Assembly (NCBI GenBank): GCA_011772495.1
Contig: WVZL01000019.1
Coordinates: 330 to 62,785 of the forward strand
Length of the DNA stretch: 62,456 nt
From: Candidatus Aminicenantota bacterium
Lineage (GTDB): Bacteria > Acidobacteriota > Aminicenantia > Aminicenantales > Aminicenantaceae
Direction: 5' to 3'
The notes under the pieces: model-generated
The model's input: only the letters and a program-made list of their open reading frames with translations
What the model was told of the DNA's origin: nothing
Databases searched by the model: none
Translations under genes and position numbers: made by a program
Shown here: piece after piece, positions 17,594-27,460 of the stretch
How positions within the stretch are numbered: position 1 is the stretch's first letter
How the letters are laid out: every line of letters begins with the position of its first letter

Positions 17594-20257
17594 CTAAAAT
17601 GATCGCTCAGGCCTTGTCACCTTAATTTTCTCTTCCAGCTCAACAGCACCGACAGACAATTTTACGGTATAGGTGCCGGACTTAACATATTCCTTTTCAT
17701 CCGTCCTTAAATCCCAAACAATCCTGTTTAATCCTACATCTCCCATAGCCTTAAATTTTTTCACCAGCTTGCCCGATTCATCCGTTGCCACTAGAGAAAC
17801 CTTCTGCGCTTTATTCAGAAAATAATAAATATACCCATCTTTTCCTCCCCACTGCCTCCATCGGGGTAGTCTAGCCGGACTTATCTTAAAAAGATGCGCT
17901 GCCTCAGCGAGGAATTTTTCGTCACATTTCTGAATATAGCTCACGTCCAGGGCCCACACACCGCGTCCATGGGTACCGATGACCATGATGTCGTCCCGGG
18001 GATGGATTCTGAGGTCATGGACAAATGTCGTGGGCAGATTATTCGCCAGCACCTGCCAGGACTTGCCGCCGTCTATTGAAACATAAACACCAAGGTCTGT
18101 ACCCACATAAAGGACATTTTTGTTCTTCGGGTCTTCCCGGATGACATTGATGGGCCCACAGGGAATATTGCCGGTCATATCTTCCCAGGTTTTCCCGTAG
18201 TCAGTCGACTTCCACAGATAGGCAGCAAAGTCGTCGTGGCGCTTGCCGTTCTGCGACATGTAGACTGTCCCCTCATCATAAGCAGAAGCCTCAATTCGAG
18301 ATACCCACTTCTTATAGGGCAGACCATCCATGATTTCGCTCCAGGCTACCCCCCCGTTCTTGGTGACATGAACTTTTCCATCATCGGTTCCGACGTATAT
18401 CAACCCAAATTTAAGGGGCGACTCCGAGATGGCGAATATAGTTTGATACGGAATATCGCCCATCTTATCGGGGTCATTATAGGTAAGGTCAGGGCTGATC
18501 CTTTCCCAGGTGTCTCCCCTGTTCATCGACCGGAAGAGGTACTGCATGCCGTGATAAATAATCCTGGGATTATGAGGAGAGAGAATAAAGGGTGCTACCC
18601 ATTGGCCGCGCAGCGGAGGTTCGCCTTTCTTGGCTCTGGGCACAATCCTCACCGTCTTCCACTCTCCAGTACTGTAATCCGACCTCTGTATCCTTCCGTA
18701 AAAACCCGCTGAAAAAACAATATTCGGATCATCAGGATCGATAGCATGGCTGCATCCTTCGCCGCCCGGAGCATCTTCAAATTCCACGGCCGGGATTAAG
18801 TCCCGTCCCTCTCTAAGCTCCACTATTCCCCGGCGGCTGCCATGGTCCTGAATGGAGCCGTAGACATGAAAGGGCTTATCCATATCATAGGCAATATTAA
18901 AAAACTGGACTGCTGGAAGGTTATCCGTAAAACTTCTCCATGTTTCGCCAAAGTCGTAAGAGACTGACACTCCGCCGTCATTGGCATTGAAAAGATATTT
19001 CGAATTATTTGGGTCGATCCACAAACCATGATGATCCCCATGCATCCCGTATAAGGGACGGAATGTTTTTCCTCCATCAGTTGACTGATTTAGAGCGAGC
19101 CCCATAACATAAACAGTGTTTTCATCGTTGGGGTCGACCCGCATCTGCCCGAAAACCCAGCCGTAGGTTGCAGAGAGGCGTTCCATATACTGATTAGACT
19201 GACTCACTTTCCTCCAGCTCTTTCCTTTGTCATCGGTTCGGTAGACTTCAGCACCTTTTATAGTCGCTGCCCTCGGCCGCCCGTAAGAATCAACCTCGCC
19301 TTCAGGAGGCTTGCGGGCGATCTCATAATTATCGACAAAGGCATACAGAACATTCGGATTGCTCCTGGCGATATCAATCCCTATCCTGCCTCGATATCTT
19401 GCTGGCGGAAGCCCCTCGTTTATCGGCACCCAGGTTTTACCTCCGTCAATAGTCTTATGAATCCCGCTTCCCGAATAACCAGGCTCATTACGCGGGTCAT
19501 TCCAGCGTTTGCGTTTCCTCTGCCAGTTCGCCACGTAAAGCGTATCGCTGTCCGAGGGGTCCATAACGAGGTCGATGGCTCCTGTCTTTTCATCGATATA
19601 GAAGATTTTTTCCCATGTCTTGCCTCCATCAGTCGTCTTATAAACTCCGCGCTCTTCATTGTCCGTCCATTCGTGACCTGAAGCAGCCACATAGACAATA
19701 TCCGGGTTTTCAGGGTGAATAACGATCCTGGGAATCGTATGAGTGCCGGCCAGCCCCATGTACTTCCAAGTTTTGCCCTCGTCTGTTGACTTATACACCC
19801 CTGCTCCTGCCATTGAGCTCCGGAAAATGTTGGCTTCTCCGAGTCCTATCCAGACGATTTTGTGGTCAGAGGGTGCGATGGTGACATCGCCAACCGAAGT
19901 TGACGGACCGTGCTTGAACACCTGCTCCCAGGTTGTGCCCTCGTTCACGGTTTTCCAGACGCCGCCTGAAGCCGCAGCAGCATACATGGTGTAGTATTTT
20001 CCTTTGGGAGCCACAACCGCCACATCCGTGCATCTCCCGCTGATGTTCGTGGGCCCTACGAACTGCCAGGGCAAATGTTTAAACAGCGACTTTTCTTTCA
20101 TAGCCACATGTTCCTTATACCACTTCAAGCGCAATTCTGGATCAGTCGATTGGATGATCTTCTGAGCCTGGAGTGGTGTGCTGTAAAATGCGAGGAATAT
20201 AAAGATGCTCAGAAATAAAAATGAGAATAAACGAAAAATATTGCGTGAAAAAATCAT
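17594..20257 (-). CDS. exported sortilin/BNR-repeat beta-propeller protein
   Basis: An 887-residue protein with a signal peptide (MIFSRNIFRLFSFLFL..., ending PLQAQ). The mature part carries many BNR/Asp-box repeats such as STDEGKTW, TTDGGKTW and SIDGGKSW, with the VPS10/sortilin-like propeller pattern. A C-terminal beta domain of about 100 residues (KVSLVATDESGKLVKKF) resembles a FlgD-like sorting or surface module. This family (often called glycosyl hydrolase) is abundant in Acidobacteriota, and its enzymatic role is unproven. ATG 20257 is chosen because AAGGAGG lies 8 bases ahead; upstream codons would precede the signal peptide. Confidence 0.85.
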   Translation of the reverse strand: MIFSRNIFRLFSFLFLSIFIFLAFYSTPLQAQKIIQSTDPELRLKWYKEHVAMKEKSLFKHLPWQFVGPTNISGRCTDVAVVAPKGKYYTMYAAAASGGVWKTVNEGTTWEQVFKHGPSTSVGDVTIAPSDHKIVWIGLGEANIFRSSMAGAGVYKSTDEGKTWKYMGLAGTHTIPRIVIHPENPDIVYVAASGHEWTDNEERGVYKTTDGGKTWEKIFYIDEKTGAIDLVMDPSDSDTLYVANWQRKRKRWNDPRNEPGYSGSGIHKTIDGGKTWVPINEGLPPARYRGRIGIDIARSNPNVLYAFVDNYEIARKPPEGEVDSYGRPRAATIKGAEVYRTDDKGKSWRKVSQSNQYMERLSATYGWVFGQMRVDPNDENTVYVMGLALNQSTDGGKTFRPLYGMHGDHHGLWIDPNNSKYLFNANDGGVSVSYDFGETWRSFTDNLPAVQFFNIAYDMDKPFHVYGSIQDHGSRRGIVELREGRDLIPAVEFEDAPGGEGCSHAIDPDDPNIVFSAGFYGRIQRSDYSTGEWKTVRIVPRAKKGEPPLRGQWVAPFILSPHNPRIIYHGMQYLFRSMNRGDTWERISPDLTYNDPDKMGDIPYQTIFAISESPLKFGLIYVGTDDGKVHVTKNGGVAWSEIMDGLPYKKWVSRIEASAYDEGTVYMSQNGKRHDDFAAYLWKSTDYGKTWEDMTGNIPCGPINVIREDPKNKNVLYVGTDLGVYVSIDGGKSWQVLANNLPTTFVHDLRIHPRDDIMVIGTHGRGVWALDVSYIQKCDEKFLAEAAHLFKISPARLPRWRQWGGKDGYIYYFLNKAQKVSLVATDESGKLVKKFKAMGDVGLNRIVWDLRTDEKEYVKSGTYTVKLSVGAVELEEKIKVTRPERSF

Positions 20258-20416
20258 AGAGCTACCTCCTTTTTGTATATAAATCATGATTAATGATTCC
20301 AAACCCATGAGCCTGAGCAGATTCTTCGCTCGCAAAGTTGCTTAGGATGCATAGTGTCCATTCACTATAAGATTTTTTTTGCCGAGTGTCTAGATAAAAG
20401 AGCATTTTTTTATAAC

Positions 20417-20773
20417 TTAAAATGGAAGGTTGGAATTCCCGCTTTTCAGGTACAACACGATCATTCTCGAAACCATGAAAAGTATTCCACAGACGATAGC
20501 CACACAATAGAGAATGAGAAATGTCGTACTCCATAACGCCTTTCTTTGAGAGATAGTTTGAGGAAACAGGAGGTCGAATATTGTTTTTCCGAACATAATA
20601 AGCATGATGGCAATCCCTGCTGATGCACGGTAAAGATACTCCTTGGCACTTTTCATGTCTATAGAATCTAGAGTTATTAACGGGTAAAGCAGCCAAGCGG
20701 TTATTATCCATAATACGAGGATAAATCCGATTCTTGTCCCCCTCTTGAATCTCGAGGCCTTAGCTCTTCCCAT
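20417..20773 (-). CDS. small multispan membrane protein
   Basis: A 118-residue protein with about four predicted membrane helices (about 15-33, 48-66, 77-100 edge and 92-110) and a basic N-terminus RAKASRFKRGTR. ATG 20773 is the first start; no good ribosome site precedes it. It sits between the propeller gene and a REP-like repeat, all on the minus strand. No family is recognised. The hydrophobic pattern is the main evidence for coding. Confidence 0.5.
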   Translation of the reverse strand: MGRAKASRFKRGTRIGFILVLWIITAWLLYPLITLDSIDMKSAKEYLYRASAGIAIMLIMFGKTIFDLLFPQTISQRKALWSTTFLILYCVAIVCGILFMVSRMIVLYLKSGNSNLPF

Positions 20774-20823
20774 TGGCAGCTTTTTATTTTCCTCATTTCC
20801 CTCTCCTCATGCAAGTAAAAAAA

Positions 20824-21026
20824 GGGATCAGGTCTTAACTTTCAACATTTCTGCGGGATAAGTTTTATGAAATAAGGGATTAGGTCTGCACTCTTAACTT
20901 CTTTGAATGGAAGTAGAAGAGGGCAGGTTTACGCATTTCACTTCTTTGAAGAAAAAAAGGAATTTAACTTTCTTTTTTTCTGTCTTTAATTTGAAAAGAA
21001 AAGTTGAGAGTGTAGACCTGACCCTT
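20824..21026. repeat. REP-like inverted repeat cluster, copy 2
   Basis: A first arm at 20824-20851 (GGGATCAGGTCTTAACTTTC) matches the repeats at 599 and 30260. A second, diverged arm AGGGATTAGGTCT starts at 20875, and its inverted partner ends in AGACCTGACCCT at 21026. The structure is thus an orphan half followed by a full palindrome with a roughly 100-base centre. It lies just downstream of the FtsX-type permease stop. Confidence 0.7.
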
Positions 21027-21037
21027 AGAGGGAATTT

Positions 21038-23461
21038 TCATTCATACCGCAACAGCTCCACTGGATTGGACCTGGCAGCTTTGACTGTTTGATAACTCAC
21101 TGTTAGCAAGGCCAAGAAAAGGACAACAAGAAAAGCGAAAAAGAAGGACCAGACCGATATGCTGGCTTGATAAGCAAATCTCTGCAGCCATCTCTGCATG
21201 AAGTAATAGGCAATAGGCCAGGCGAAGAGATTGCTCAAGATGACCCATTTAGTGAACTGCTTCGACAGGAGAAAGACGATTCCTGTTTCGGTAGCACCCA
21301 AAACTTTGCGTATGCCGATCTCCTTGGTGCGCTGTTCAGCCACAAAGGCTGCCAACCCGAACAAGCCTAAACTGGCGATGATGATGGCCAGGAGCGAAAA
21401 AGAGAAAAATATCTGCCCTGTTCTCTCTTCGGCTTGATAGATGCTGGCAAAATGATCATCGAAAAACTCATACTCAAAAGCCTGGTTTGAGGCAAATTTG
21501 CGCCAGGTGTCCTCCAAGTAGGCCATTGTTTCTCTGATATTTTCCGAATGGACACGAACAGAAACATAACGACCTCTTCCCTCGGGTCTGAAAAGATAGA
21601 CGATCAAAGGACCAATTTGATGATGCAGACTTTTAAAGTGGAAATTTTTCATGACACCGATAATCGTCGTAGTTACAGATTGTTCTGGAGTGGGAGCGAG
21701 AGCCACAATCTGCTTGCCGATGGGATCTTTTAATCCGAATTCTTTCGCCGTCGCTTCATTGATGACAACATTTTGCTGGTCTGCTTGTCTTCCTTCCTCA
21801 TAATACCGCCCGGCCGCCATTTCGACCTGGTAGGTTTCGGCAAAATGCGGATCAGTAATGTATGTCCAGAGAAGATGTGTTTCTTCACCTGTAGCGCCAG
21901 CCAGTCTGTGAGCTGAATTCCCGAACTCATTCCCGATCAGATTATTGGTGTTGGAGGCGTTGATAATATTAGGGTTTTTCAACAGTTCTTGTCTGAATGC
22001 TGGGACCTGGTTTCCGATATCATCGGTTTTTTTGACGATCACAATTTGTTCCTTGTTGAACCCTAGATTCCTGTTCTGAATGTAACTTAACTGTCGAGAA
22101 ACAATGACAGTTCCAACGATGAGAACTACGGAGACAGTAAACTGGAACACGACCAGGACATTACGCAGGCTGGATTTCTTGCTCCTTCCTGACATCTCCG
22201 TCTTCAGAACGACCACAGGGTCGAAAGAAGCAAGAAAGAAGGCTGGATACGTCCCAGCTAGAATCCCGATGAATAAGACCAGTGCCAGAAGAAGAGGAAT
22301 AGTAAACACATTCTGGAAGTAGGGAATCGCCAGCTCTTTTCCTGTTATAGTGTTAAAGAGTGGGAGGAGGAATTGGACGGCTATTAAAGCGAGAAGAACA
22401 GCAAAGAAGCTCGTGAGCGTGGTCTCTGATAGGAACTGCCGGATCAATTGGCCTCTGTTGGAGCCTACAGTTTTTCTTATGCCGACTTCCCTGGCCCGGG
22501 TTGCGGCTCGAGCCGTGGCCAGGTTCACAAAATTGATGCAGGCCACAAGAAGTATCCCTATGGCGATGATGGAAAAAATATAAACATAGGCGATGTCTCC
22601 GTTGGCCTCCAGCTCATAGTCAAGATGTGAACGCAAGTGTATGTCAGTCAGAGGCTGAATGAAATAATCCCATTTACCTCCAGAGGCAAAAAACTGTTCC
22701 AGGGTGATGCCTGCGGCTTGCTGAATTTGCGGCCCCACGTACTTTCTGACCAGCTCGGCCAGTTTGGGTTCAAAGGCTTCTGGAGAGGTGCCTTCTTGCA
22801 GCACTAAGTAGGTGTAATAATTATTGCTCACCCAGATGGGACGCCGGCTGTCTTCAACAGTGACAAGAGAAGCTAAAAAATCATAGTGAAAATGGGAATT
22901 ACGGGAAATGTCTTCCACCACACCGGTGACCAAATAATCTCTTCGTTGGTCGGCGTTAAGGCTTTTCCCCATAGGATCTTCATCCCCAAAATATTTTAAA
23001 GCCATGGAACGAGTAAGAACAATCGTGTTCGGTTGAGCAAGGGCTGTTTTGGGATCACCTTTGATAAAAGGAACTGTGAACACGTCGAAAAAGGACTGAT
23101 CGACCCAGAAAACCCTTTCTTCACTGAAAACCTTGTCCTCGTACCGGAAAACCGGAAAACCCAAATTTCGAAGCCGGGTCGCTGCTGTGACCTCAGGATA
23201 CTCATCGACCAGAGTTTGAGCCATGGGCGCGGGGGTGACAACCCCATGAAACTGGTTGTTATTGACGAAGCCTAGAATCCCTACTCGATAGATCTGGTCT
23301 GCTTTTTCGTGATATTTGTCATAGCTGACCTCATCCAGAACATAAAGAACGATCAAGAGGCAACAGGTCACCCCGATGGCCAGGCCGAAGACGTTGATAA
23401 AGGAAAATCCCTTATGTTTTAGAAAATTTCTCAAGGCAATCTTGACATAGTTTTTAAACAT
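21038..23461 (-). CDS. FtsX/MacB-type ABC permease (double)
   Basis: An 807-residue permease of the long FtsX family. It has two halves, each with a MacB-like periplasmic core and three-helix FtsX domain. The N-terminus NYVKIALRNFLKHKGFSFIN and the repeat motifs REVGIRKTVGSNR and KEIGIRKVLGATE mark the cytoplasmic coupling loops. About eight membrane helices are expected. Such proteins couple an ATPase to lipoprotein or peptide export. No ATPase gene is adjacent, so it would pair with one elsewhere or act alone. ATG 23461 follows GGAGGG; an upstream ATG at 23485 lacks a site. Confidence 0.85.
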   Translation of the reverse strand: MFKNYVKIALRNFLKHKGFSFINVFGLAIGVTCCLLIVLYVLDEVSYDKYHEKADQIYRVGILGFVNNNQFHGVVTPAPMAQTLVDEYPEVTAATRLRNLGFPVFRYEDKVFSEERVFWVDQSFFDVFTVPFIKGDPKTALAQPNTIVLTRSMALKYFGDEDPMGKSLNADQRRDYLVTGVVEDISRNSHFHYDFLASLVTVEDSRRPIWVSNNYYTYLVLQEGTSPEAFEPKLAELVRKYVGPQIQQAAGITLEQFFASGGKWDYFIQPLTDIHLRSHLDYELEANGDIAYVYIFSIIAIGILLVACINFVNLATARAATRAREVGIRKTVGSNRGQLIRQFLSETTLTSFFAVLLALIAVQFLLPLFNTITGKELAIPYFQNVFTIPLLLALVLFIGILAGTYPAFFLASFDPVVVLKTEMSGRSKKSSLRNVLVVFQFTVSVVLIVGTVIVSRQLSYIQNRNLGFNKEQIVIVKKTDDIGNQVPAFRQELLKNPNIINASNTNNLIGNEFGNSAHRLAGATGEETHLLWTYITDPHFAETYQVEMAAGRYYEEGRQADQQNVVINEATAKEFGLKDPIGKQIVALAPTPEQSVTTTIIGVMKNFHFKSLHHQIGPLIVYLFRPEGRGRYVSVRVHSENIRETMAYLEDTWRKFASNQAFEYEFFDDHFASIYQAEERTGQIFFSFSLLAIIIASLGLFGLAAFVAEQRTKEIGIRKVLGATETGIVFLLSKQFTKWVILSNLFAWPIAYYFMQRWLQRFAYQASISVWSFFFAFLVVLFLALLTVSYQTVKAARSNPVELLRYE

Positions 23462-23600
23462 GATGCCCTCCACGGCAGGAGACATAGTGTTGGTGTCGAA
23501 ATGAATGAGTCATAGTTCTTTTATGTATAATACGTATTTAACTGGAATAAAGTTCACTTCGGCGTTTTTTAGGGGGGATATATGGATTTGAAAATAATGG

Positions 23601-23729
23601 CTACTGCACCCCAGCCAGCCGTTTCCTGGCGTCCTCAAACTCAGGAATACCAGGATCAGCATTTTTCCAGAGATCGAGCAATTTCTCATGGTTCTCTATG
23701 GCTTTGCCTTTCCAGCCTTTCTGCAGATT
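23601..23729 (-). pseudogene. remnant of a TPR/TolB protein C-terminus, copy 1
   Basis: On the minus strand 42 codons read KAIENHEKLLDLWKNADPGI and then EDARKRLAGVQ before a TAG, a layout typical for the C-terminal end of Acidobacteriota/Aminicenantes TPR-kinase or TolB-TPR proteins. Directly upstream the same frame runs into two stop codons (TAA TAA), so only the tail remains. A related decayed copy lies at 61440-61620. Confidence 0.6.
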
Positions 23730-23820
23730 TTATTAATCCTTATTCAAGTTTCATCTTCTTAAGCAGTGTCTTGAATTTTAAAACTGAACGAAAAAATCTA
23801 GGTTTGAAATTCTCTCATTC

Positions 23821-23850
23821 TTGAGATATAAATTACTTTTCAAATAATAT
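23821..23850 (+). promoter_or_regulatory. candidate sigma70 promoter for S9 peptidase gene
   Basis: TTGAGA at 23821-23826, an 18-base AT-rich spacer, then TAATAT at 23845-23850. The start site would be about 20 bases before the ribosome site CTAGGAGG of the gene at 23878. Both hexamers differ from consensus by one or two bases. Confidence 0.45.
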
Positions 23851-23877
23851 AAAATCATCAGACTAGGAGGAACTCCT

Positions 23878-26277
23878 ATGAAAAAATCATTACTTATGTT
23901 GGCTTCAATTCTGGTATTTTTTGTTAATTTTGGTCCGTTTGCCCAGGAACCGTACAAACTCCCTCCCCAGGATGTGGTTGATATTGTTGATGCTCCTCCG
24001 ACGCCTTGGGCATTCATGAGCCCCACCGGAGAAAATTTGCTATTGGCTGAATATGATCCTATGCCTTCTATCGCCTACATGGCGCAGACAATGCTGAAAC
24101 TGGCGGGAATGAGGATAACTCCCAAAACCAACAGCCGTATGGAAACCTACTTCTGCACAGGACTGGTGATCAAGAAACTGAAAGAGGGAAAGAGCCATCG
24201 CATCTCTCTTCCTGAAGGCGCTAAGCTGGGCTTTCCCGAATGGTCTTTCGATGACCAATGGATTGCCTTTAATCGCTACACTGACTCTGGAGTTGAACTG
24301 TGGGTAGCTGAGACCAAGACAGGAAAAGCAAAGGCCCTCACTCCTGCTAACATCAATGCCACCCTGAATGACGGCTTCAGATGGATGCCGAATAACCGCC
24401 ATCTTCTCGTCAACGCTGTCTTAGAGGACAGAGGAGAGCCGCCCCAAGCCCCTGCTGTTCCCGTAGGCCCTAATATCCAGGAAGCCTCTGGCAAGTTTGC
24501 TAAAGTATGGACCTACCAAGACCTCCTTCAAAATCCCTACGACGAAGCTCTGTTTGATTACTACACCACTTCCCAGATGGTGGAGATCGATGTGACCACT
24601 GGAGAGAGCCGCAAAATTAGCGAACCGGGTATCTACCTATCTGTATCTCCTTCTGCGGATGGAAATTTGCTCCTCGTCCGCAGGGTAAAAAAACCCTATT
24701 CTTACAGCGTCCCCTACTATTATTTTGCTCGCTCTTATGAAATATGGGACACTGACGGGAATCTTGTCCACCTGCTGGCTGATCTTCCGCTAGCTGATGA
24801 AGTCCCCATGAGAGGCGTTCCCACCGGACCAAGGTCTGTCGAGTGGCGTCTCCTTAAGAAGGCTTCCCTTGTCTGGGTAGAAGCTCTAGACGACGGTGAT
24901 CCTGAAAAAGAGGTCCCCCACCGAGATAAGCTCATGTCTTTATCAGCCCCCTTCAAAGAAAAGCCCAAGGAAATAACAAAAATCGAGCATCGGTATTGGG
25001 GAATTCAGCCCCTCGAGGAAAGAGGGTTGGCTTTCCTCACCGAATACAACTGGAAGAAAAGATGGCGTACCACCTATCTCCTCAATCTAGATAGGCCCGC
25101 TGTTCCTAAGAAAAAAATATTCGACCTCAGCCGACACGACAGCTACAACGACCCAGGCTACCTGGTCTTTAAAACCACCAAAAAGGGCGAACATTTCGTG
25201 ATTCAGGACAGAGACTGGGTTTATCTCTCGGGAAGGGGTGCTTCGCCAGAAGGTGATCGGCCTTTTCTGGACATGATGAACATCAGGACTTTAGAAAAGC
25301 AGCGTCTCTTCCAATCAGGAGAAAAGAGCTATGAATCTTTTTACGGCTTTGTGGGGAATTCCCGAACTCAGATAGTAACCAGGTATGAAACCAAAACCAT
25401 ACCGCCCAATTTTTGCGTTATTGATTTCAAGACGAAAAAGCGCCAGGTTCTCACTGACTACGTAGACCCTGCTCCTCAGCTCACGGGCGTAAAAAAGCAG
25501 CTCCTCAAATACACCAGAGATGACGGAGTCGAACTTTCCGGTACCCTCTATCTGCCTCCAGAATTTAAAGAAGGTGAAAGATATCCGTTAGTCATTTGGG
25601 CTTATCCAAGAGAATTCACAGATGCTAAAGTTGCTGGACAGGTCAGGGGCTCTCCTCATAGATTCACCTTTTACAGGGGTTCCTCGCAGCTTTTCTTCCT
25701 CACTCAAGGCTACGTTGTCCTGGATGGAGCCCAAATGCCGGTCGTCGGAGACCCGAAGACCATGAACGATACCTTTATCGAACAGATCGTAGCCAGCGCA
25801 AAGGCAGGTATAGATAAACTGGATTCTATGGGAATAATAAACCCGAAACGCGTCGGTGTGGGAGGACACAGCTACGGCGCCTTCATGACCGGCAACCTGC
25901 TGGCTCACTCCGACCTCTTTGCAGCCGGGATTGCCAGGAGCGGTGCCTACAACAGGACTCTAACTCCTTTCGGCTTCCAGAATGAGCGGAGAACACTCTG
26001 GGAAGACCATGAGATATACTTTAAAGTCTCACCGTTCATGCATGCTCATAAGATCAACGAGCCCATTCTTCTCATCCACGGCGAAGTGGATAATAACTCG
26101 GGAACCTACCCTATTCAGTCCCGAAGACTCTTTCATGCCTTGAAAGGACACGGAGCGACAGTGCGTTTGGTGATGCTCCCTCATGAAAGCCACGGCTACC
26201 GGGCCAGAGAATCCATCCTCCATGTGCTGGCAGAGATGATCGAATGGCTTGACAAGTATGTCAAGAATAAAGAATAG
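23878..26277 (+). CDS. exported S9 family peptidase (S9D-like)
   Basis: A 799-residue serine peptidase of the prolyl oligopeptidase clan. It has a signal peptide (about 1-22, ending PFAQ), a beta-propeller gate (about 60-560) and an alpha/beta-hydrolase domain. The triad is visible as Ser665 in GGHSYGAF, Asp738 in HGEVDNN and His772 in PHESHGY. The N-terminal segment with PPTPWAFMSPTGENLLL resembles glutamyl endopeptidases (S9D). It would cut peptides in the periplasm. ATG 23878 has AGGAGG 7 bases ahead. It converges on an M55 aminopeptidase gene only 5 bases away. Confidence 0.88.
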   Translation: MKKSLLMLASILVFFVNFGPFAQEPYKLPPQDVVDIVDAPPTPWAFMSPTGENLLLAEYDPMPSIAYMAQTMLKLAGMRITPKTNSRMETYFCTGLVIKKLKEGKSHRISLPEGAKLGFPEWSFDDQWIAFNRYTDSGVELWVAETKTGKAKALTPANINATLNDGFRWMPNNRHLLVNAVLEDRGEPPQAPAVPVGPNIQEASGKFAKVWTYQDLLQNPYDEALFDYYTTSQMVEIDVTTGESRKISEPGIYLSVSPSADGNLLLVRRVKKPYSYSVPYYYFARSYEIWDTDGNLVHLLADLPLADEVPMRGVPTGPRSVEWRLLKKASLVWVEALDDGDPEKEVPHRDKLMSLSAPFKEKPKEITKIEHRYWGIQPLEERGLAFLTEYNWKKRWRTTYLLNLDRPAVPKKKIFDLSRHDSYNDPGYLVFKTTKKGEHFVIQDRDWVYLSGRGASPEGDRPFLDMMNIRTLEKQRLFQSGEKSYESFYGFVGNSRTQIVTRYETKTIPPNFCVIDFKTKKRQVLTDYVDPAPQLTGVKKQLLKYTRDDGVELSGTLYLPPEFKEGERYPLVIWAYPREFTDAKVAGQVRGSPHRFTFYRGSSQLFFLTQGYVVLDGAQMPVVGDPKTMNDTFIEQIVASAKAGIDKLDSMGIINPKRVGVGGHSYGAFMTGNLLAHSDLFAAGIARSGAYNRTLTPFGFQNERRTLWEDHEIYFKVSPFMHAHKINEPILLIHGEVDNNSGTYPIQSRRLFHALKGHGATVRLVMLPHESHGYRARESILHVLAEMIEWLDKYVKNKE

Positions 26278-26282
26278 GTCTC

Positions 26283-27188
26283 TCAGCGGTTGTTGATACT
26301 GAAAAGAGCCGTCAGGAAACGGTTAATATCGATGATGCTCTCTGTCTCAACGAGAATTGTTTTGCCGCTCAACCGTTTAACCCAGGGAAGATAGCTGAAG
26401 GCTTCAGCATCATAGACGTGTTTAAAAGTCAGTTCCATTCGGATCGGCGGCTTGACGATATAAGGCATAAACTCCTTGATTCGCTCCACAGCTTTCTTGC
26501 TCTTTTCTTTTATCTCCTGGCAGATCAAATTGGGGTGACGCGACTTGGCAGAGTAAACCCCGAGAGACTCTTTGGTAACCACTGTTTCTACTGTACCAAA
26601 GGTTTTCAAGGCCTCTTTAGCTACATTCTGATCCCCTGCCACCAGTATCACCGGAACACCAAAGTGACCGGCCACGGCGGCGTTAAACACACTTTCAGAG
26701 ACCGGCATTCCGTTGATTTTGATTTCATGGATTTTACCGCCCCAGATCGTATGGGCCAAGTTGGCGTTAGGAGTGCCTTCCTTGGGATGATAGCCGATGA
26801 ATATCACTCCGTCGAAGGTGTCATCAATGCCTTCCATCTGGAGTAAAGAGCGGGGGAAAGACCTGATAAGTAACGCCTTCTCATAAATCTCATCAGGAAT
26901 GAGGTTCTGGGCATTGCCGTGAGAATCAGAAACAACAATTTCTTCCGCACCGGCTGCCAGGCAACCATCGATAGCTGCATTGACTTCAGCGGTCATGAGC
27001 TTTCTGCCTCTTTCATACTCGAATCCTTTTGGTCCGAGCTGTGCGGAACTGACGATGGCTCCTATTCCCTCCATGTCTACGGAAATATAGATTTTCGGGC
27101 CTTTGACTTCACCGCTTTCCAAATCGACCAGAGTTCCCAAGCAAACGAGGGCCAAGCCCATGATGAAACAGAAAATTTTTCTCGACAT
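26283..27188 (-). CDS. exported M55 D-aminopeptidase (DppA-like)
   Basis: A 301-residue zinc peptidase of family M55. The SxDxEG motif (SVDMEGIGA) and motifs SDSHGNAQN, HTIWGGKIHEI and NGMPVSES contribute zinc and catalytic residues. It is preceded by a signal peptide (KIFCFIMGLALVCLGTL). DppA cleaves D-Ala-D-Ala and similar dipeptides; most M55 members lack a signal peptide, so this one would act outside the cytoplasm. ATG 27188 follows GGAGGAGGA; the upstream ATG at 27224 would lack a site. The C-terminal half is less conserved. Confidence 0.85.
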   Translation of the reverse strand: MSRKIFCFIMGLALVCLGTLVDLESGEVKGPKIYISVDMEGIGAIVSSAQLGPKGFEYERGRKLMTAEVNAAIDGCLAAGAEEIVVSDSHGNAQNLIPDEIYEKALLIRSFPRSLLQMEGIDDTFDGVIFIGYHPKEGTPNANLAHTIWGGKIHEIKINGMPVSESVFNAAVAGHFGVPVILVAGDQNVAKEALKTFGTVETVVTKESLGVYSAKSRHPNLICQEIKEKSKKAVERIKEFMPYIVKPPIRMELTFKHVYDAEAFSYLPWVKRLSGKTILVETESIIDINRFLTALFSINNR

Positions 27189-27368
27189 TCCTCCTCCTTT
27201 CGCATTTTTCATAGATTTTTTCATGGGTTATATTTAACCTGCGTATCGTTTGCAGGCGAAGAAAAATCATAGGTGCTGATGATAACTGGGCAATAATAAA
27301 ACATCATTCGAGACTGAGTATACAAAAAGCAAAATAGGGTGAGCAAGAAAAATCCGAATCTTTTTAAG

Positions 27369-27397
27369 TTGAGAAGATGACTTATTTTTTTTATAGT
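27369..27397 (+). promoter_or_regulatory. candidate sigma70 promoter for second S9 gene
   Basis: TTGAGA at 27369-27374, 17 bases, then TATAGT at 27392-27397, about 50 bases before the ribosome site AAAGGAG of the gene at 27461. Confidence 0.5.
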
Positions 27398-27460
27398 AGA
27401 TTTTCAAATATATAGAGATGTCCTTTTATTAGAAAATTTAGATTTGTGAAAGGAGACAAA

